A stretch of DNA of 9,536 nt from Candidatus Altimarinota bacterium (GCA_023142645.1 JAGLJE010000031.1:1-9536); one strand, 5' to 3'. Shown: positions 1 to 6,794, counted from the first letter of the stretch. The notes: generated by a model not told the origin, from the letters alone. Numbers and translations: made by a program.

Positions 1-690
1 GGCAATTTCTTTCACAATTACGAGCGGAGCCGGTTCAGGCTGCACAGTTTGATTTGCTGAAATTACTTTTTTGATTAGTCCACAGGCTTCTTTAATGTTT
101 GTTCCATAGCCAACGCCCACCCCAATTGCATGCCGTCGAATTGGATTTTTGAAACACTTCACCGCTGATTCGAGCATTTTCAAATTCGGCACAGTAATCT
201 CCCCGCCATCGAATCCACGAAGCGAAGTGGCACGGGATTGAATATCCACAATTGTACCCGCAACGCTACTTTTTCCACTCACATCGGGATCGAGACTCAC
301 GAAATCTCCGAGATTAAATTTATTATTTGAAAGTAAAACCACTCCCGCGAAAAAATTCGCGAGGAAGCTGCGAAGCGAAAAAGCAAGACCGAGACCGATA
401 CCGCCGGTGAACCATTCAAGCGGTGCACCCATTACAGTAAGCGCAATCAGTGTCCCAACTACGAAAGTAGTAGTAAAAATAATCCTCCCATAAAGAATGC
501 ACACCTCTTTGTGCTGATCTCCCTGCCTTTTCCGAATAATACGATGCACCCAATTTCGAAGAAAATTCGCGAGGAAATAGGTAACTGCAAAAGCCGCCAC
601 TCCCAAAATAATTTTCATAAGAGCATCCGGAATGAGGGGGGTATTCTCTACTTCCCCACTTGCTGCGAGTGCAACTGGAATTAGATTCAT
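1..690 (-). CDS. MscS-family mechanosensitive ion channel (partial, C-terminus outside window)
   Basis: An open frame of 230 codons runs from an ATG at 690 on the minus strand off the window edge at position 1, so the C-terminus is missing. It encodes a small-conductance mechanosensitive channel that would release solutes through the cytoplasmic membrane on hypo-osmotic shock. Hydrophobic segments lie at about residues 25-43 (TM1), 67-87 (TM2) and 95-120 (TM3). TM3 has the Gly/Ala-rich pore-helix pattern of MscS (GGIGLGLAFSLRSFLANFF), followed by FNLGDFV and the beta-domain stretch ending in GEITVPN (about 163-169). From about residue 185 the alpha/beta cytoplasmic domain begins. The family usually has about 280-300 residues, so perhaps 50-80 are missing. 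It is divergent from the rmlC-like gene with an 87-base gap. No Shine-Dalgarno is seen. The family is clear; conductance and ion preference cannot be judged. Confidence 0.9.
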   Translation of the reverse strand, partial: MNLIPVALAASGEVENTPLIPDALMKIILGVAAFAVTYFLANFLRNWVHRIIRKRQGDQHKEVCILYGRIIFTTTFVVGTLIALTVMGAPLEWFTGGIGLGLAFSLRSFLANFFAGVVLLSNNKFNLGDFVSLDPDVSGKSSVAGTIVDIQSRATSLRGFDGGEITVPNLKMLESAVKCFKNPIRRHAIGVGVGYGTNIKEACGLIKKVISANQTVQPEPAPLVIVKEIA

Positions 691-739
691 TTTTGAATGT
701 TTATTTGTGAATGTAAATTATCGTAGTAGTTTATCAAAT

Positions 740-770
740 TTAACAGGTAAAATCAAGAGTCTGCTAAAAT
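740..770 (+). promoter_or_regulatory. Predicted promoter of the rmlC-like gene, leaderless geometry
   Basis: A TTAACA box (740-745) precedes an extended -10, TGCTAAAAT (762-770, hexamer 765-770), with a 19-base spacer. The hexamer ends only seven bases before the ATG at 778, so transcription would begin at or next to the start codon. No Shine-Dalgarno lies between. The -10 is strong and the -35 spacing is long. This is inference from sequence only. Confidence 0.55.
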
Positions 771-777
771 ATTCCAG

Positions 778-1233
778 ATGATTGAAGAAGTTCAAATTTT
801 CGAGATTAAAAAACTCGCGGACAATCGCGGCTTCCTCGGAGAAATTTGGAAAAATTCACAACTCGCGAACTTCAAACCGCGACAAATAAATTTCACTCTT
901 GCGCATCCGGGAATAGTGAAGGCCTTTCATTTCCACAAGCAGCAGCAAGATTTTTGGTTTTGTGTGAGCGGAAACATCGAAGCAGTTTTGTTCGATCGGC
1001 GGAAAAATTCCAAAACTTTTGGCGAAACTCAAACCGTAATTCTCGGTGAACACAATTTCGCCGGACTTTTAATTCCATGTGAAGTGGCACACGGTTATCG
1101 GGTTTTGGGAAATCAACCCGCAGGATTGATTTATCTCGTAGATGCAGAATATGATTCCGCAAATCCAGATGAAGGAAGAATTCCTCACGATTCTCCGGAA
1201 ATTAATTTCGATTGGAAAACTAAACCTCGCTGA
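778..1233 (+). CDS. Divergent dTDP-4-dehydrorhamnose 3,5-epimerase (RmlC-like) cupin
   Basis: This 151-residue single-domain cupin has RmlC landmarks in order: DNRGFLGEIW (15-24), the His motif AFHFH (49-53), a FDRRKNSKTFGE segment (72-83), IPCEVAHGYRVLG (99-111) and a tail PDEGRIPHDSPEINFDW (130-146). RmlC epimerises C3 and C5 of dTDP-4-keto-6-deoxyglucose, the product of RmlB, which is encoded next door. The protein is shorter than classical RmlC (about 180). The usual RGLH is KAFH, with the putative catalytic His kept at 51 but Arg replaced by Lys48. The conserved Lys a few residues later appears as Asp58 in my alignment by eye. Its exact product is therefore uncertain: it could be a related dTDP- or NDP-sugar epimerase or isomerase. 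The ATG at 778 follows a -10 box by seven bases. The gap to rmlB is 34 bases. Confidence 0.8.
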   Translation: MIEEVQIFEIKKLADNRGFLGEIWKNSQLANFKPRQINFTLAHPGIVKAFHFHKQQQDFWFCVSGNIEAVLFDRRKNSKTFGETQTVILGEHNFAGLLIPCEVAHGYRVLGNQPAGLIYLVDAEYDSANPDEGRIPHDSPEINFDWKTKPR

Positions 1234-1253
1234 ACTAAAAATTTGGCTTTATT

Positions 1254-1259
1254 TAAAAT
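1254..1259 (+). promoter_or_regulatory. Possible -10 box for rmlB that helps decide a TTG start
   Basis: TAAAAT at 1254-1259 ends eight bases before the TTG at 1268. The same spacing class is seen before 778 and 8840, and it agrees with the conserved N-terminus of RmlB. No good -35 was found at 17-18 bases, so activity is uncertain. Confidence 0.35.
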
Positions 1260-1267
1260 TGCAAAAA

Positions 1268-2224
1268 TTGAAAATTAAAAAATTACTTGTCACCGGCGGC
1301 TGCGGATTCATCGGTTCGCATTTTTTACGAAAAATTTTAACGGAAACTGACTTCGATATAATAAATCTCGATAAATTAACATACGCCGGCAAACTCGAAA
1401 ATACCGCTGACTTAGCGAAAAATTCTAGATACAAATTTATCGAAGGAAATATTTGCGACAAAAGTTTGGTGGACAAACTAATTTCCGAAGTCAGCGCGAT
1501 TGTAAATTTTGCGGCGGAAAGCCATGTCGACAACTCAATTGAGAATCCGCAAGTTTTTGTAGAAACAAATGTGCTCGGTACACAAACACTCCTTGATTCC
1601 GCACGGAAACATTCGCTCGAAAAATTTCTACAAATCTCAACCGACGAAGTCTACGGCGATCTCCCGCTCAATTCGACAGGAAAATTTCGCGAGCACGACG
1701 AATTGAAACCAAGCTCTCCGTATTCTGCCTCGAAAGCTGCCGCCGATATGCTTTGCATAGCGGCATGGAGAACTTTTAAGCAACCAATCACAATTTCCCG
1801 TTGTTCAAATAATTTCGGCACACATCAGCTAGCTGAGAAGTTAATGCCACTCGTAATTTCCCGCGCATTAAAAAATGAAAAAATTCCGGTTTACGGCGAC
1901 GGAAAAAATGTGCGTGATTGGATTCACGTGAACGACCATTGCTCCGCAATTTTAAAAATTCTCGAAAAAGGGAAAACAGGAGAAATTTACAACATCGGCG
2001 CAGATAACGAGCTAGCAAATATCAAACTCGTGAAACTACTGCTAAAAATTCTCAAGAAAGACGAGAAACTGATTGAATTCGTGAAAGACCGACCGGGTCA
2101 CGATCGAAGATACGCGATTGATTCTAGTAAAACCCAATCCGAGCTTGATTGGTATCCGGAACATGTTAATTTTGAAGAAGAGTTGAAAAAAATGGTGGCG
2201 TGGTATGAAAAGGAAAATTTTTAA
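1268..2224 (+). CDS. rmlB: dTDP-glucose 4,6-dehydratase
   Basis: This extended short-chain dehydrogenase/reductase of 318 residues converts dTDP-glucose to dTDP-4-keto-6-deoxyglucose in the cytoplasm, using bound NAD. Visible motifs are the Rossmann glycine loop TGGCGFIG (9-16), FAAESHVD (81-88), the STDEVYG segment with Thr125-Asp126-Glu127 of the dehydratase active site, catalytic YSASK (Tyr152, Lys156), and the C-terminal RPGHDRRYAID (275-285) that contacts the nucleotide. The frame is open upstream to an ATG at 1142, but that start would overlap the preceding gene by 92 bases and add a tail not found in the family. TTG at 1268 gives MKIKKLLVTGG, the normal family start; TTG at 1259 is an alternative. 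Length is slightly below the usual 330-360. It probably feeds its product to the RmlC-like enzyme upstream. RmlA and RmlD are not in the window. Confidence 0.92.
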   Translation: MKIKKLLVTGGCGFIGSHFLRKILTETDFDIINLDKLTYAGKLENTADLAKNSRYKFIEGNICDKSLVDKLISEVSAIVNFAAESHVDNSIENPQVFVETNVLGTQTLLDSARKHSLEKFLQISTDEVYGDLPLNSTGKFREHDELKPSSPYSASKAAADMLCIAAWRTFKQPITISRCSNNFGTHQLAEKLMPLVISRALKNEKIPVYGDGKNVRDWIHVNDHCSAILKILEKGKTGEIYNIGADNELANIKLVKLLLKILKKDEKLIEFVKDRPGHDRRYAIDSSKTQSELDWYPEHVNFEEELKKMVAWYEKENF

Positions 2225-2227
2225 AAA
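2222..2227 (+). promoter_or_regulatory. Weak -10-like box overlapping the rmlB stop, before trpA
   Basis: TAAAAA at 2222-2227 begins on the TAA stop of rmlB and ends eight bases before the trpA ATG at 2236. It fits the spacing pattern of other starts in the window, but A+T richness makes a chance match quite possible and no -35 was identified. Confidence 0.2.
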
Positions 2228-2235
2228 TTGGCTTC

Positions 2236-2970
2236 ATGAAACTTGCTACTCACACCGTTGTCGGCTTCCCAGATTTGGAAACGAGCGAAAAAATCGTGAG
2301 TTTGCTTGCGGAAAATTCCGAAATTGTCGAGCTGCAAATTCCATTTTCCGATCCGGTCGCTGACGGACCAGTAATCGCAGCAGCAAATTATCGCGCAGTC
2401 GAGAATGGAATCACTCCTCAAATTTGTTTGAGCTTCGTGAAAAAAGTTTCCCGAAAATTTCCACAAACGAAATTTTATTTAATGAGTTATTTCAATCCTA
2501 TTTTTCGTTTCGGGATTTCAAAATTCGCGAAAAAGGCAGCTGAAGCAGGAGCGTGTGGTTTTATAATCCCCGATTTACCAACTGAAGAAGCTACAGAAAT
2601 TTTAGCGGAGTGCAAAAAAAACGGACTCGAATTCATTTTTGTCGTGGCTCCGAATACCACTAACGAGAGATTGAAAAAAATCGGAAAAGTCGCTGGTGAG
2701 CAAGGCTGGATTTATTGCGTAGCGCGACTCGGCGTAACCGGCGGACAAACGGCATTCAATGCCGATTTGAAAAAGTTTCTCAGTCGCGTGCGACACTTCA
2801 TGAAACTGCCACTGGCTGTCGGCTTTGGTGTGAGTAAAAAATCCGATATATTGGCAATTCAAAAAGCAGGTGGCAACATTGCCGTCGTAGGTTCAGCAAT
2901 TATTCGAAAATATAAAAAAGGCGGAATAAAAGTTGTCAAGCAATTTATGAAAGAACTCGTCAATAGGTGA
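2236..2970 (+). CDS. trpA: Tryptophan synthase alpha chain
   Basis: This TIM-barrel protein of 244 residues cleaves indole-3-glycerol phosphate to indole and glyceraldehyde 3-phosphate, normally passing indole to TrpB. The active-site stretch VELQIPFSDPVADGP carries the two catalytic acids as Glu32 and Asp43, equivalent to Glu49 and Asp60 of the E. coli enzyme. RLGVTGGQTAF (about 164-174) matches active-site loop 6, and GFGVSKKSD and VVGSAI match the phosphate-binding end of the barrel. It starts directly at the first beta strand, so it lacks about 17 N-terminal residues (helix 0) of E. coli TrpA and is shorter than the usual 260-270. Most of that deficit is at the N-terminus. It sits 11 bases after rmlB with no trpB, trpC or other trp gene nearby. 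Identity is firm; whether a partner TrpB exists elsewhere is unknown. Confidence 0.93.
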   Translation: MKLATHTVVGFPDLETSEKIVSLLAENSEIVELQIPFSDPVADGPVIAAANYRAVENGITPQICLSFVKKVSRKFPQTKFYLMSYFNPIFRFGISKFAKKAAEAGACGFIIPDLPTEEATEILAECKKNGLEFIFVVAPNTTNERLKKIGKVAGEQGWIYCVARLGVTGGQTAFNADLKKFLSRVRHFMKLPLAVGFGVSKKSDILAIQKAGGNIAVVGSAIIRKYKKGGIKVVKQFMKELVNR

Positions 2971-3011
2971 AATTCATCATGGCAGAAATTTTCCTCTAAA
3001 AAAATTAGATC

Positions 3012-3035
3012 GCGGTAAATAATCTGTCGGTAAAT
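3012..3035 (+). repeat. Short direct repeat CGGTAAAT x2
   Basis: CGGTAAAT occurs at 3012-3019 and again at 3028-3035, a 16-base period, just upstream of the predicted promoter at 3044-3072. It may be a regulator binding site or chance. The rest of the 308-base gap between trpA and the ATPase holds that promoter and the broken peptide gene described separately; I see no terminator after trpA. Confidence 0.25.
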
Positions 3036-3043
3036 ACAAACTC

Positions 3044-3072
3044 TTGGAAAAAGAAGTAAATTGTGCTAAAAT
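3044..3072 (+). promoter_or_regulatory. Predicted sigma70-type promoter with extended -10
   Basis: TTGGAA (3044-3049) is separated by exactly 17 bases from TAAAAT (3067-3072), which is preceded by TGC to make an extended -10. This is the best-formed promoter in the window. Transcription would begin near 3079, giving a leader of about 28 bases to the ATG of the broken small gene at 3107. It may also drive the ATPase at 3279. Confidence 0.6.
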
Positions 3073-3106
3073 GCGAAGAAATCAAAACTGAAAATTTCAA
3101 AATAAA

Positions 3107-3249
3107 ATGAGTAAAACTAAAATTTTTGCTTTCGTCATGTTAATTCCGCTTTTTTGGTAGTTGGCAATTTAACTGCTGCCACGGAAATCAACTCTTCCGG
3201 TCTTTCCAAAGTAACTTTTAAGACAAAAGCAAAAAATGATGAAATTTGA
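3107..3249 (+). pseudogene. Small secreted-peptide gene broken by a one-base frameshift
   Basis: From the ATG at 3107 the frame reads a Lys-containing start and hydrophobic run, MSKTKIFAFVMLIPLF, then hits TAG at 3158 after 17 codons. Adding one T to the six-T tract (3150-3155) joins it to a frame that continues with VVGNLTAA and a polar tail to the TGA at 3247-3249. That gives a 47-residue product with a classic signal peptide and a likely cleavage after Ala-Ala. The coherent signal sequence across both frames argues that the frames belong together. It may be a decayed gene, the remnant of a longer secreted protein, a sequencing or assembly indel, or a slippery T tract that switches the gene. 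A good promoter lies upstream. Nothing identifies the mature peptide's function. Confidence 0.5.
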
Positions 3250-3278
3250 AAAAATAATTACCTAAATCAATATTTATT

Positions 3279-5909
3279 ATGAATAATTTAAAGGGCTTGA
3301 CTCAACAAGAAGCCAACAAAAAAATGAAAGAATTTGGACCAAATGAAATAAAGGAACTTGTTCACATTTCCCCATTCCAAATTCTCTTAAGGCAAATAAA
3401 GAAAAATTTTATTATATATCTATTATTTGCGGCTGCGTTATTGTCGTTTTTTGTTGGTAAATCAATAACGGGATACGCTATTTTTGGAGTCATAATTGTT
3501 GTTACATTAGTTGGGTTTTTTCAAGAGTATAAGGCAGAAAAAGCAATTAGCGCCCTGAAACAAATGATTATGCCAATTTCTATCGTTGTAAGAAATGGTA
3601 AGGAAATCGAGCTTTCTTCATGCAAGATCGTACCCGATGATATCATTATCTTGAGAACTGGTGAAAAAATTCCGGCAGACTGCATTGTCCTAGAGGAAAA
3701 AGAATTGCGAGTTAATGAATCGGTCTTAACAGGCGAATCTCGAGAGGTTAAAAAAATTACAGTAAAAAAAGAGAGCGACTGTGAAAAAGAAAATCTAATC
3801 TTTATGGGAACATATATTGTTAATGGAAGATGCATAGCCAAAGTTTTACACACGGGCATGAACACAGAGTTTGGAAAAATAGCTGGAATGATTTCTGAAA
3901 CAGAGAAAGAACTGCCTTTGCAGAAAAAAGTGAATAATATAGCGAAATATTTGGTATTTGTGGCAGTAGCAGTTTCTATTTTGACTGGCAGCATTATGTT
4001 AATAAGAAGTGTGTCCTTTTCTTGTGAAATTTTGGTAGAGGTTCTTATTGTAGTTATTGCTCTATCTGTCTCCGCATTTCCTGAAGGATTTCCGGTTGTT
4101 CTCATCTCAACTCTTGCTTCTGGTGCCTATAGAATGGCGAAAAAAAATGCAATCGTAAATAGAATGTCAATAATCGAAACTCTGGGTGAAACCACAGTCA
4201 TTTGTACTGATAAGACAGGAACAATAACTATGGGAGAAATGACCGCAAAAGAGATATTTTTAGATGATAAACTTTTTAATATTACCGGAGTTGGTTATAA
4301 AGCAGATGGAAATTTCATACAGAATAATAAAAAAATAGATATTCAAAAAAATATTCCCTTAAGGTTACTTTTGAAAACAGCCGTTTTGTGCAATGATGCC
4401 AAAATCGAAAGAAAAGGCACAGACAAAGAATACGACATAAGGGGAACACCAACCGAAGCATCTTTGCTAATAATGTCAGCAAAGGCGGGGATTTTCAGAG
4501 AAGATTTACGATTCATAAGAAAAGAGGAAATTCCATTTAGCTCTGAAAGAAAAATTATGTCTGTCTTGTGCAAAGAAAAGCAGAAAAATTATATTTATTC
4601 TAAGGGTGCTCTGGAGATCTTGATTAATAGATGTAAATTTATACAAAAAGGAAATAAGATTATTGAATTGGATAAAAAAGAGAGAAAGAAAATCATGGAT
4701 TTAAGTAAAAAATTTGCATCAAAAAAATTCAGGGTTCTTTCCTTTGCTTATAAAGAAACGGCTTCTTTTGAGAAAAACCATTTTGAGAAAGATCTTATAT
4801 TTTTGGGTTTGGTCGCCCTAGAAGATCCTCCAAGAAAAGAAGTCAGAGAAGCAATCAAAACATGCGAAGATGCCGGAATAAGCATCAAAATGATTACAGG
4901 AGATAATAAAGAAACTGCTATTGAGATAGCAAAAGAAATAGGACTCGAGAAAAAAGATACTCTTGTCGGGGAAGAAATAGACAAACTAACGGAAGACGAA
5001 CTTTCGAAAATTGTAAATAGAGTTGTGATATTCGCAATGGTCAAACCAGAACACAAGTTGAGAATTGTAAAAGCACTAAAACAAAATGGTGAAATCGTCG
5101 CCATGACTGGTGATGGTGTAAATGATGCTCCTGCGTTGAAAGAAGCACACATTGGAATAGCAATGGGTAAAAATGGAACAGATGTTACGAGAGAGGTGGC
5201 TGATTTAACTTTAAAAGACGATAATTTTATTACGATCGTCTCCGCTGTTAGAGAAGGCAGAACCATCTTTAATAATATCCGTAAATTTGTTGTATACCAA
5301 CTTTCTTGTAATTATGCTGAATTATTTATTATATTCTTTGGAATATTGATTGGCTTACCGCTACCGTTACTTGCATTACAAATTTTATTTATGAACCTTG
5401 TCACAGACAATCTACCAGCGATTTCTTTAGGTTTTAATAATTCTTCTCAGGATATAATGAAAATGAAGCCAAGGAGAAAATCTAACATTTTAAATAAAAA
5501 ACTAATTATTTTACTTGTAACAACCGGAACCATAATGGGTCTTTTAGCTTTAGGAGTATTTTACTTTACGCTCAATATTCTCGAACAAGATATCGTAGTG
5601 GCAAGAACTACTACCTTGGTTACTTTGATATTTCTTGAGATAGCAAATGCTTTTAACTTCAGGTCATTCAGAAAGGGAGTCTTGAATCGTTCTCCTTTTG
5701 TAAACAAGTATTTAGTTTATGCTTCTATTGTTTCCATTTTGGCAACATTGGCGATAATTTATACTCCACTAAATAAAATATTTGAAACTGCTCCAATCAC
5801 CTTATTTAATTTTTTGACGGCAATTGTGATATCTCTATTTATAATAATTGTTTTTGATGTTTTGAAAGTAATAAATAAGAAAAAACATGGCGTAGCAAAC
5901 GGTCTGTAA
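3279..5909 (+). CDS. P2A-type calcium-class cation-transporting ATPase
   Basis: This 876-residue P-type ATPase would pump cations, probably Ca2+, out across the membrane using ATP. Domains in order are: an N-terminal cation-ATPase segment (about 1-60), TM1-2 (about 42-82), the actuator domain with TGES (151-154), TM3-4 with PEGFP (268-272), the phosphorylation site DKTGT (Asp311), the nucleotide domain with FSSERKIMSV and KGALE (Lys442), the hinge TGDGVND (610-616), and about six C-terminal TM segments. Ion-site residues of SERCA pumps are present: Glu269 in TM4, Asn678 and Glu681 in TM5 (SCNYAELF), and Asn706, Thr709, Asp710 in TM6 (MNLVTDNLPA). That favours Ca2+, though Na+ or Mn2+ transport cannot be excluded. 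KGAPE reads KGALE and PEGLP reads PEGFP, both mild variants. Arg codons are mostly AGA, ATA is common and I see no CGCG anywhere in the gene, unlike its neighbours, which suggests horizontal transfer. There is no Shine-Dalgarno before the ATG. Confidence 0.93.
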   Translation: MNNLKGLTQQEANKKMKEFGPNEIKELVHISPFQILLRQIKKNFIIYLLFAAALLSFFVGKSITGYAIFGVIIVVTLVGFFQEYKAEKAISALKQMIMPISIVVRNGKEIELSSCKIVPDDIIILRTGEKIPADCIVLEEKELRVNESVLTGESREVKKITVKKESDCEKENLIFMGTYIVNGRCIAKVLHTGMNTEFGKIAGMISETEKELPLQKKVNNIAKYLVFVAVAVSILTGSIMLIRSVSFSCEILVEVLIVVIALSVSAFPEGFPVVLISTLASGAYRMAKKNAIVNRMSIIETLGETTVICTDKTGTITMGEMTAKEIFLDDKLFNITGVGYKADGNFIQNNKKIDIQKNIPLRLLLKTAVLCNDAKIERKGTDKEYDIRGTPTEASLLIMSAKAGIFREDLRFIRKEEIPFSSERKIMSVLCKEKQKNYIYSKGALEILINRCKFIQKGNKIIELDKKERKKIMDLSKKFASKKFRVLSFAYKETASFEKNHFEKDLIFLGLVALEDPPRKEVREAIKTCEDAGISIKMITGDNKETAIEIAKEIGLEKKDTLVGEEIDKLTEDELSKIVNRVVIFAMVKPEHKLRIVKALKQNGEIVAMTGDGVNDAPALKEAHIGIAMGKNGTDVTREVADLTLKDDNFITIVSAVREGRTIFNNIRKFVVYQLSCNYAELFIIFFGILIGLPLPLLALQILFMNLVTDNLPAISLGFNNSSQDIMKMKPRRKSNILNKKLIILLVTTGTIMGLLALGVFYFTLNILEQDIVVARTTTLVTLIFLEIANAFNFRSFRKGVLNRSPFVNKYLVYASIVSILATLAIIYTPLNKIFETAPITLFNFLTAIVISLFIIIVFDVLKVINKKKHGVANGL

Positions 5910-5920
5910 TAATCGACCAT

Positions 5921-5945
5921 TGTGCCCCAATTTATCTGACACCTT
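5921..5945. mobile_element. Candidate insertion-sequence terminal inverted repeat
   Basis: Starting 11 bases after the ATPase stop, the run TGTGCCCCAATTTATCTGAC, followed by ACCTT, resembles ends of DDE-transposase insertion sequences of the IS3/IS481 type. These often begin TG, carry a C-rich block and end in CTG(G)ACACC. A possible transposase remnant follows immediately. No second copy was found in the window, so this would be a single surviving end. It is recognition by resemblance only. Confidence 0.3.
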
Positions 5946-6107
5946 CAATTAAGCTGGGAACTGTACAAACTTTCCAAACAACAACACAGCAAGCATTGTC
6001 TTCCCGCGCTGAAAGGCGTCAAGCATGTCGGTGTGTCGGCAGTATCACGAATCTACGGAATCTACCCGCTACGATTTATCCTCAATTTTCTACCTCCGGA
6101 TTTTTAA
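5940..6107 (+). pseudogene. Possible transposase N-terminal (HTH) remnant
   Basis: A stop-to-stop frame between TGA 5937-5939 and TAA 6105-6107 reads SWELYKLSKQQHSKHC and then VSAVSRIYGI at about 6021-6050. The latter resembles the helix-turn-helix at the start of IS3/IS481-type transposases (pattern V-S-x-V-S-R-x-Y-G-I). After that the resemblance ends and the frame runs into the 3' end of the signal peptidase gene on the other strand. There is no ATG, and no catalytic domain. It could be a decayed IS fragment at the edge of the transferred ATPase segment, or a chance reading. Beyond this, the 172-base gap between the ATPase and lepB shows a GAATCTAC direct repeat (6049-6056, 6058-6065) and no clear terminator. 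Confidence 0.3.
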
Positions 6108-6783
6108 TAATACGTATATTTTTTAGTGAGAAATTTTTCTTCCCGCCCTCTTCCCATATTCTCGCGAAAGCAACTACCGCCTTTCCTTCAATTTCTTTTT
6201 TTACGAGAAAATTCGAAGTATCACTTTCGCAGCCCATTTGAAAGCAGCTCCGTGAATCACGGCTTGCAAGCCGATTGTCTCCCATTACAAAATAGCTTCC
6301 TTCAGGAATCTCGAAATCAACTTTCCGTGCTTTTTCTGCGTCGGAACAAAACCCGTTATCCACGCAAACATTCCCGAAATTGTGGGAAGCGATGAAACTT
6401 TCATCCAACTTTTCGAATTCTCCACTCTCTTTCTCCACCCAAACGAATCCCTCGAAAAAACGAATTGTTTCGTTCGGTAGTCCGATCACTCGTTTAATGA
6501 GATAGTTTTCCGAATTCGTGGGCTTGAAAACAATCACGTCATTCCGTTCGTATTCCGCGCCAAAAACATACGGCATTTTCCAAACAATAATGAGTTCCCC
6601 GTCGAGAATGTTGGGAGTCATCGATTGCTGCTGTACACGAAACGGAGCGAAGAAAAACGGCTTTACTACTACCAAAACAATGAAAAAAATTACCACTACA
6701 TCGGTGACGAAATCGAGTAAAGCAGATTGAAGAGGAGAAAGCTTTTTATTTCTCGGGAAACGGACTCTTTGGAAGATTTTCAT
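6082..6783 (-). CDS. lepB: Signal peptidase I
   Basis: This 233-residue membrane serine protease removes signal peptides from exported proteins on the outer face of the cytoplasmic membrane. One N-terminal TM segment (about 25-47) is followed by the catalytic Ser54 in QQQSMTPNI, the general base Lys98 in YLIKRVIGLPNE, and the family box MGDNRLASRDSR (167-178). Length suits a compact single-TM signal peptidase. Two close cysteine pairs lie in the extracytoplasmic domain, Cys140/Cys146 and Cys180/Cys185, and could form disulfides. The gene converges on the ATPase and diverges from the PH-domain gene. The ATG at 6783 has no Shine-Dalgarno; a TAGAAT -10 lies 11 bases upstream. Identity is firm. 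Confidence 0.95.
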   Translation of the reverse strand: MKIFQRVRFPRNKKLSPLQSALLDFVTDVVVIFFIVLVVVKPFFFAPFRVQQQSMTPNILDGELIIVWKMPYVFGAEYERNDVIVFKPTNSENYLIKRVIGLPNETIRFFEGFVWVEKESGEFEKLDESFIASHNFGNVCVDNGFCSDAEKARKVDFEIPEGSYFVMGDNRLASRDSRSCFQMGCESDTSNFLVKKEIEGKAVVAFARIWEEGGKKNFSLKNIRIIKNPEVEN

Positions 6784-6794
6784 AAACGCGGGAG

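Noticed and set aside
1142..1267. Upstream ATG extension of rmlB
   Set aside because: It overlaps the RmlC-like gene and encodes sequence absent from the family; TTG 1268 fits the conserved N-terminus.
778..2970. UGA recoding to glycine (code 25), considered because of CPR-like features
   Set aside because: TGA ends the RmlC-like and TrpA frames at expected protein ends, and no conserved Gly site requires UGA.
3521..4105. 194-codon minus-strand frame inside the ATPase
   Set aside because: It is antisense to the actuator and TM region of a clear ATPase and has no recognisable domain.
4748..5266. 172-codon minus-strand frame inside the ATPase
   Set aside because: It is a Ser-rich shadow of the ATPase hinge region with no family features.
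5996..6241. 81-codon plus-strand frame
   Set aside because: Most of it is antisense to lepB, and the rest lies in the putative IS scar in a different frame from the HTH-like sequence.
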